A stretch of 51,950 nt of DNA from an uncultured Saprospiraceae bacterium (lineage in GTDB: Bacteria > Bacteroidota > Bacteroidia > Chitinophagales > Saprospiraceae), in contig CAKZUK010000214.1 in assembly GCA_937921775.1 (NCBI GenBank), positions 1 to 51,950 of the forward strand. Direction: 5' to 3'. The notes below the pieces were generated by a model that saw only the letters and a program-made list of their open reading frames with translations, had not been told where the DNA came from and ran no database searches. The position numbers and the translations under genes were made by a program. The first letter of the stretch is position 1; each line of letters opens with the position of its first letter. Positions 48,901 to 51,950 of this stretch are shown in pieces.

Positions 48901-49492
48901 CATCCAACTCGTCTGTTAGCAATAAAGCATCACAACAGGTATTTCCTGTAATTGGATTTGAGCCACAACCAGTCACTGCAGATGGAACTGCAGGGGTAAC
49001 GGCATAAGCACAAATATCAAAATTACCTGGAGCATCATTGCCTTCTTCCCAAACCCGCACCCAGAAGGTCGCAAAGGCTTCTGAAAAATTGCAACCATCA
49101 TCAATCGTCAGCGTGGGCATACTTCCTGTTCCAGAGTTATCATCACATGACACTAGACTAAGATTACTGCAATCAGAACCAGAATAAACTGCCATAGCTC
49201 CGTCTACCATAGTTCCAGCAGTCATTTCCAGTATTACGTGGTAGCCATTATTTGGCATTGTGACTTGAAACCAGACATCACCACCAACATAATCCCCACA
49301 ACCAGGGGCTGCAGGACCAGTAGTGGGAGTAGCTAAATTAGTGGTAAAATTAGCAGAAGAGCAACTTGTTAAGACACCAAGATTGATCGCATTACATGGA
49401 TCATCGTTGGAGGGTTGTGCGTAACTCATAGGTGTGTATACGAACATACAGACCATGAGCAAGCATGGATAGAGTAATTTAAAGAGACTCAT
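42986..49492 (-). CDS. Large modular surface protein with triplicated 285-aa module and CHU_C tail (2168 aa)
   Basis: I chose the ATG at 49492, which directly precedes a normal signal peptide (MSLFKLLYPCLLMVCMFVYT, cleavage near SYAQ). An in-frame ATG at 49573 would add 27 residues. The mature protein starts with a pre-peptidase-like beta module (GGDVWFQVTMPNNGYHVILEM), then a module shared with the SprB giants (ENNSWIAFIAND, ETYYLMIDGWNGDVCDYTI), then a series of Ig-like domains (YSWSPSATLSDPTIWNPVAT; SSTINGLTTICENTAGNTYT). Next come three tandem modules of 281-285 residues, two SprB-like repeats, the pre-tail Ig-like module and CHU_C (IYIPNAFSPNGDG to IKGDVTIVK). A T9SS type B surface protein of unknown ligand; no catalytic motif is seen. 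A terminator follows it, and the 446-bp leader suggests its own promoter. Confidence 0.93.
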   Translation of the reverse strand: MSLFKLLYPCLLMVCMFVYTPMSYAQPSNDDPCNAINLGVLTSCSSANFTTNLATPTTGPAAPGCGDYVGGDVWFQVTMPNNGYHVILEMTAGTMVDGAMAVYSGSDCSNLSLVSCDDNSGTGSMPTLTIDDGCNFSEAFATFWVRVWEEGNDAPGNFDICAYAVTPAVPSAVTGCGSNPITGNTCCDALLLTDELDGYCGNTDGYTDDPDEIAGFCAFIENNSWIAFIANDTEIEIELTSFNCVSSMGVQAQILETTDCTNFSLISNCWNPGSESTGTLSASSLTPGETYYLMIDGWNGDVCDYTISVINGIETTSVTASDEVICNGENTQLFANVYGVGPYTYSWSPSATLSDPTIWNPVATPTVDTEYEVTVTWPTGSFIDTVLITVFTSPPGSSTINGLTTICENTAGNTYTCVNANAASYIWTVTGGATIDGANDQSSLIVDWGTSGGTVCVTPSNECAAGAETCVTVNVSAQPNISANNPPVACGSMNLTTIPISNSAGGIGTISYHNDASSANAGSPTIPSPIVNTSGTYWIRYQTTTDCYDITSVTVTVENPELVIVDPQSKCSPNTIDLDLDVWKNEVNGFPGGTYTYYADTLDAVNETGALASNLVTTTNIYWVRYETPSGCFDVAPIDVTIDVAPDVSANEELFICNGGSVDISTISITDANGATITDTYYFTSESFAVQGFTALAMSNTTVSTATTYYARYETAANCWDTAHIIVNTAVTPDAIISGGGALCAGTNGELTFTLTGTGPFDITYTDGPNSFVANGVTSPHTESVVVNINTTFTITNITDQTACPGTSSGSATFTVNSAPDLVMTGGTNLCSGVSGDLNFNLTGTGPFDVVYTDGTNNFTLDDITTGHMESVSPTSTTTYSPVSVTDANACTGAIFGGATMTVSPAIQISNITETCDGSNFNYTVSFQITGGDPATYDVVGAGTLDPGTNIFTSSILASGASYSFDVSDANCGPYNVNGAFACNCISDAGTMGNGSGAKHVCESANVSMNFNNDATLDGDDVLGFVLHEGSGTAIVNPHMYSSTIQPSFNYSPILTFGQTYYVSSVVGNDDGTGFPVLNSSLDPCLSISPGQELIFYQETEISLSAPAYVCSGESADITFNFTAPGTYNVEYTIDGTTANLSGISDGHIITVNPSVATTYSLVQVNNTGLPFCTGFIDPATATVTIDIASPPTVTTETFACNQQNTTYTVTFDINGGNASGYAVTGISGTITGNTFVSDPIPSGNTYSFEVTDNTCEPNVIVTGDYTCSCVTTVGTMESSTSYICESASVTGNYDNTLEVQEADDALGYVLHTNSGNTLGSVVMSNATPNFSFGPPLQYEVTYYLSAVVGNDDGTGFPVLDPALDVCLKVAPGQPVIFYQETEASLSAPLYACEGETVDIVFNFTAPGTYNAEYTIDGNTFNLSAISDGHILTISPTAQVTYSLVQVSNTGLPFCTGFVDPATATVTIDIATPPGVENEATDCDDQNAFYTVSFDIIGGNASAGYTVTGDPGTLTGNTFVSTPIPAGNAYSFEVSDNTCGPNVMVTGIQACDCAASVGLMETVTSQVCESASVTGVYDNTFEVMEADDAFGYVLHTNSGTTLGTVMMTSTTPTFSFGPPLVFGETYYISAVVGNDDGTGFPVLAQSLDACLQVAAGQPVIFYQETEVSISAPTTICSGEEADIVFSFTGDELYTVEYTDGTNSYTLTGIGDGYVLNLAPTANTTYSLIQVSNTGSPFCVGTIDPFGGSVSVDVFETPVISNFLFECDELSVNYVITFEITGGNASNYSVTGGLGDLLGNVFTSAPIPGGTSYAFEVNDGGACPVTVSGTQLCNCSPDMQPLLSIEDQVSCNGLSDAVLAVEGFSGEPPYSFEWSTGIVSTSLSDVGTGWYYVTMTDANSCAVRDSIFVGEPDPITAEFTTTSPLCYGENDGTITLTNLSGGSGNYSFEMNALATLQNYTFSRLEGGTYEVTVYDDEGCSFTQEVTVDQPEEFMVSITTDQTEIQLGDSIDLRLVTNMDLDTFYWSPKEVVPCVDCETQVIYPFETVNLLVTATNEDGCVDTDRVTITVKKDRPIYIPNAFSPNGDGINDYLNVYPGIGITQIKTFKIFTRWGALVYSNDNFMPEYEDEGWDGYFKGRIMNQGVYIYYLEIELIDGSSETIKGDVTIVK
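43991..46546 (-). repeat. Three tandem modules of about 850 bp within the 2168-aa gene
   Basis: Each unit starts at a Cys-x-Cys (codons at 46546-46538, 45691-45683 and 44842-44834; the next unit boundary is at 43999-43991), giving units of 855, 849 and 843 bp. Shared landmarks are VGTM or AGTM followed by a CES motif, a GFVLH or GYVLH strand, TYYxSxVVGNDDGTGFPVL, VIFYQETE, SLVQVxNTGLPFCTGF and GNTFVSxPIPxGNxYSFEV. The DNA is partly conserved, for example at the sequence encoding IFYQETE. Confidence 0.9.
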
Positions 49493-49938
49493 TTTTAATA
49501 GTTTGGTATTAAAAAAATTTACTAATGCAAAAGTGGTATTAGCTTTTGCAAACAATCTGTTATGTATTATCATGGCGACCGTAACTGGTAAAACCCAACG
49601 TAGTCTTAGGTATGTTTTTTTTTACTTGACTAAAAGCCAAATAAAAGACTCAAATGGAGTTAATAAAGCAAGCATATACTTACTTAGAATAATCTAACAA
49701 TAGGGGGAATTAATTATTCGAGGGGGGTGAATATTATACATCAGTTCAAGTTGATTAACGCAAAAGGTTTGCCATTTTGAGAGGATAGAAAAGGAATAAT
49801 TTTTCTTATCTAGAAGGCTTTGAGAATCAACGCACAATAGAGATCGAAGAATTGTAATATTAAAAATTAAAAAGGAAATTTCTCGTTTTTGTAAAGAAGG
49901 ATACATTTACAAAACATCAAACTAGGCCGAGACAAATG
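49493..49938 (-). promoter_or_regulatory. Intergenic region between two surface-protein genes
   Basis: AT-rich DNA holding the leader of the 2168-aa gene. A bulged hairpin (GATAGAAAA near 49783 with TTTTTCTTATC near 49800-49810) may help terminate the partial gene to the right, but it is weak. A G-rich patch (aatagggggaattaattatt and gaggggggtga, about 49699-49731) stands out from the AT background. A 70-codon minus-strand frame at 49694-49906 shows no protein-like features, and I do not call it. Confidence 0.3.
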
Positions 49939-51950
49939 CTATTTGAGCAAGGTTAAGTCTCCTTTGTAAATCTCAACCCTACCATCAGAAAATAATATTT
50001 CCGCATAATAAACAAAAACGGCAGGATTCATTGGCTCTCCATTCAAGGCGCCATCCCAGGCATTTCTGGGATCATTGGCTTTAAAGTCATTTGCTCGAAA
50101 AACGGTTTCTCCAAAACGGTCAAAAATTTGAAAGGTATTAATTTGCTCAACACCAAGACCTGCATTAATCATAAAGTAATCATTACGACCATCTCCGTTG
50201 GGCGAGAAAGCATTGGGGATATATACCAGTCGTTTTTTCAAAACTTCTATGACGACATTATCACTTGCAACACAGCCGTTTTCATCGTAAATAGTTATGG
50301 TAAACTGCATCGTTTCAAGTGGTGTAACATATTGCTGCAAACAAGTATCACAATTAAGAAAAGCTGCAGCCTCCCAAATAAAAGTATCTACTTCCTCTAA
50401 AGGAATATTGAATTGTGCCTCAATTTCAACGCTATCTCCCAATTGGATCGTTTGATCATCACCCAGCTCTACTACAAATGATGGGGGACCATTCAAAATT
50501 AGCAGAGTGTCAAAAGTACAACCCTCAGCATCTTGAATCTCGAGTTGATAAGCGCCAACTGTTAAGTTTGAGTAACTATAAAACGAGTTAAACTCACCCC
50601 CATTAAAAGAATATTCATAAGGAGCTGTCCCTCCCAATATAGAATCGACAATAATAAACCCATCATTCTCATCATAGCAAGTAGGTTGCATAAATTCAAG
50701 CTGGCTACCCAAAATACTGGAAGAGCTACTTGAAATTATTACATCTCCTGATTCAGTACAACCATTTTCCGTATTCGTGATCAACAATGAATAAATCCCA
50801 CTTTGGTCAATAAGCGGAGTCTGAGATTCATTTCCTGCGACTATATTACCATTCGTAGTGGTCCACAAATAATTGTATAAACCACCACTAGACGAATTTG
50901 TAGCATCAATAGTAATCATACTTTCTCCACAAGAAATTGAATCTGCAGGTTCTATATTCACAATTGGCGCTGCAATATTCTGATCAATAATAATTTCACT
51001 AGTATCTAAACATCCGTTCACCGCGTTCGCTACAATTAGTTGATAAATTCCACCAGATACAAGTTCTACCTGCACATCAGTTGAAAGTAGAACTCCCCCA
51101 CCCAACCATTGATACTGTAAGTTAGCTTGAGGCATAGAACTATCACCCGCCAAAACAATTGTCGTATTGATACAATCCAAAGATTGCCCATCAATATTTA
51201 CAATAATAGAAGTAGGGCTTTCTACATTTTCTTCTACTTCAATTGTTTCGATTCTCGTACATCCGTTAAAAGATGTTATCTCCAATTCATAAGTTCCAGG
51301 CTCAGAAATAAATGGACTAGAAAACTCCGAAACAAAACCTCCTTGTCCAGTCCAACTATACAGTAAATCAACGACAGAACTAGTCGCTATTAACTGTACA
51401 CTATCAACAATACAAGTCAGCATATCCGTTGCCAACACCAAGTCAGGGCTCAAAGTATCTTGCAACACTTCAATCGAATCAGATGAAGTACACCCCCCCA
51501 TAGTTGTAATAACCAAAGTATAAACATCCGCCACTTGCGTAAATGGATTCGATGCTCCAGAAATGAAACCGCCGGGAGATGTCCATTCATAAGTCAATCC
51601 CACTACGCTACTTTGCGATTGTAACTGAACGCTGTCTATATCGCAAGTCAAGGTATCTGTTGTTAATTGTAAATCCGGTAGATTGGAATCCGCGGATACT
51701 TCAATGCTCTCTGTTGTTGAACAACCGTTTGGAGCCGTTACTGTCAAAGTATAAACATCTGCCACTTGCGTAAATGGAGTCGATGCTCCAGAAATAAAAC
51801 CGCCGGGAGATGTCCACTCATAGCTCAATCCCGCTACGCTACTTTGCGATTGCAACTGAACGCTGTCTATTTCGCAAGTCAAGGTATCTGTTGTTAATTG
51901 TAGATCTGGTAAATTGGAATCCGCGGATACTTCAATGCTCTCTGTTGTTG
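49939..51950 (-). CDS. Giant Ig-like repeat surface protein with CHU_C tail, 5' part outside the window
   Basis: Only the last 670 or so residues are present. The frame is open to the right edge with no start, so the N-terminus is missing. Visible from the edge: at least three Ig/PKD-like repeats of 77 residues (SVQLQSQSSVxGL, YEWTSPGGFISGAS, PFTQVADVYTL), the two outermost nearly identical in DNA; two more divergent Ig-like domains (YQWLGGGVLLSTDVQ; LYNYLWTTTNGNI); one SprB repeat (CYDENDGFIIVDSILGG); the pre-tail Ig-like module (QTIQLGDSVEIEAQFN, then NCDTC); and CHU_C (VYIPNAFSPNGDG to YKGDLTLLK). This predicts a T9SS type B exported surface adhesin. A TTG at 51882 lies within a repeat and is unlikely to be the start. 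The full length may be much larger than what is seen. Confidence 0.93.
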   Translation of the reverse strand, partial: TTESIEVSADSNLPDLQLTTDTLTCEIDSVQLQSQSSVAGLSYEWTSPGGFISGASTPFTQVADVYTLTVTAPNGCSTTESIEVSADSNLPDLQLTTDTLTCDIDSVQLQSQSSVVGLTYEWTSPGGFISGASNPFTQVADVYTLVITTMGGCTSSDSIEVLQDTLSPDLVLATDMLTCIVDSVQLIATSSVVDLLYSWTGQGGFVSEFSSPFISEPGTYELEITSFNGCTRIETIEVEENVESPTSIIVNIDGQSLDCINTTIVLAGDSSMPQANLQYQWLGGGVLLSTDVQVELVSGGIYQLIVANAVNGCLDTSEIIIDQNIAAPIVNIEPADSISCGESMITIDATNSSSGGLYNYLWTTTNGNIVAGNESQTPLIDQSGIYSLLITNTENGCTESGDVIISSSSSSILGSQLEFMQPTCYDENDGFIIVDSILGGTAPYEYSFNGGEFNSFYSYSNLTVGAYQLEIQDAEGCTFDTLLILNGPPSFVVELGDDQTIQLGDSVEIEAQFNIPLEEVDTFIWEAAAFLNCDTCLQQYVTPLETMQFTITIYDENGCVASDNVVIEVLKKRLVYIPNAFSPNGDGRNDYFMINAGLGVEQINTFQIFDRFGETVFRANDFKANDPRNAWDGALNGEPMNPAVFVYYAEILFSDGRVEIYKGDLTLLK
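51405..51950 (-). repeat. 231-bp tandem repeats encoding Ig-like domains, truncated by the window edge
   Basis: The sequence tcaatgctctctgttgttg recurs at 51701 and 51932, exactly 231 bp apart, and the whole unit between is nearly identical to the copy that begins at the edge. A third, more divergent copy lies at about 51405-51640. The array continues beyond the window. Confidence 0.9.

Noticed and set aside
49493..49573. Upstream ATG for the 2168-aa gene adding 27 residues
   Set aside because: The added residues are not signal-like, and the ATG at 49492 gives a standard signal peptide directly. The longer form is not excluded.
49503..49697. Plus-strand 64-codon frame starting MVLKKFTNAKVV
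   Set aside because: It overlaps the possible 5' extension of the 2168-aa gene on the other strand and shows no domain, signal or conserved neighbour.
49694..49906. Minus-strand 70-codon frame in the gap between two giant genes
   Set aside because: It lies in AT-rich non-coding DNA and has no recognisable features. It overlaps the place where leader and terminator signals are expected.
1..51950. Consensus Bacteroidota promoters (TTG then TAnnTTTG) upstream of the genes
   Set aside because: I scanned the intergenic regions by eye for the reverse complement CAAAnnTA and found only one match (23953-23960), which is too close to the start codon. I therefore report no promoters with confidence.

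Overview
The window looks like a chromosomal segment from a gliding or surface-colonising member of the Bacteroidota. A Saprospiraceae-like organism is my best guess, but the order-level placement is weak. Four things point this way. Six proteins end in the gliding-motility-associated C-terminal domain (CHU_C, the type B sorting signal of the type IX secretion system, T9SS). Two proteins carry long SprB-repeat arrays. Two carry M43 (cytophagalysin-like) metalloprotease domains. The start codons are preceded by A-rich sequence without Shine-Dalgarno motifs.

Every convincing gene lies on the minus strand, so transcription runs from right to left. In that order: (i) the C-terminal part of a giant Ig-like/SprB/CHU_C protein, entering from the right edge; (ii) a 2168-aa protein with three 285-aa tandem modules; (iii) and (iv) two paralogous SprB-repeat giants of 3195 and 2841 aa; (v) a patatin-like phospholipase with a POTRA domain and an outer-membrane barrel; (vi) and (vii) two paralogous M43 metalloprotease/beta-propeller/FG-GAP giants of 2130 and 2911 aa; (viii) a 448-aa secreted protein, 27 bp ahead of (ix) a secreted protein that runs off the left edge. 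Strong intrinsic terminators follow (ii), (iii), (iv) and (vii), so most of the large genes appear to be separate transcription units. Only (viii)-(ix) look like an operon.

Read together, this is an island of T9SS type B cell-surface proteins: probable adhesins and surface proteases, each with a Sec signal peptide, a long stalk of Ig-like or SprB modules, and a common tail made of an Ig-like module followed by CHU_C. It has been shaped by gene duplication and by repeat gain or loss. The two SprB giants are collinear repeat by repeat and differ mainly by four extra copies of one cysteine-containing repeat subtype. The two metalloprotease giants share both ends but differ in the modules between. 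No T9SS core gene and no SprF/PorP-type partner gene is in the window.

The non-coding DNA is AT-rich. The longest gap (4248-5894) holds a 166-bp hairpin element with perfect 18-bp ends and TA borders, which resembles a MITE. I saw no rRNA, tRNA, CRISPR array, intact insertion sequence or phage gene. All domain assignments are from reading the protein sequence, with no database search.
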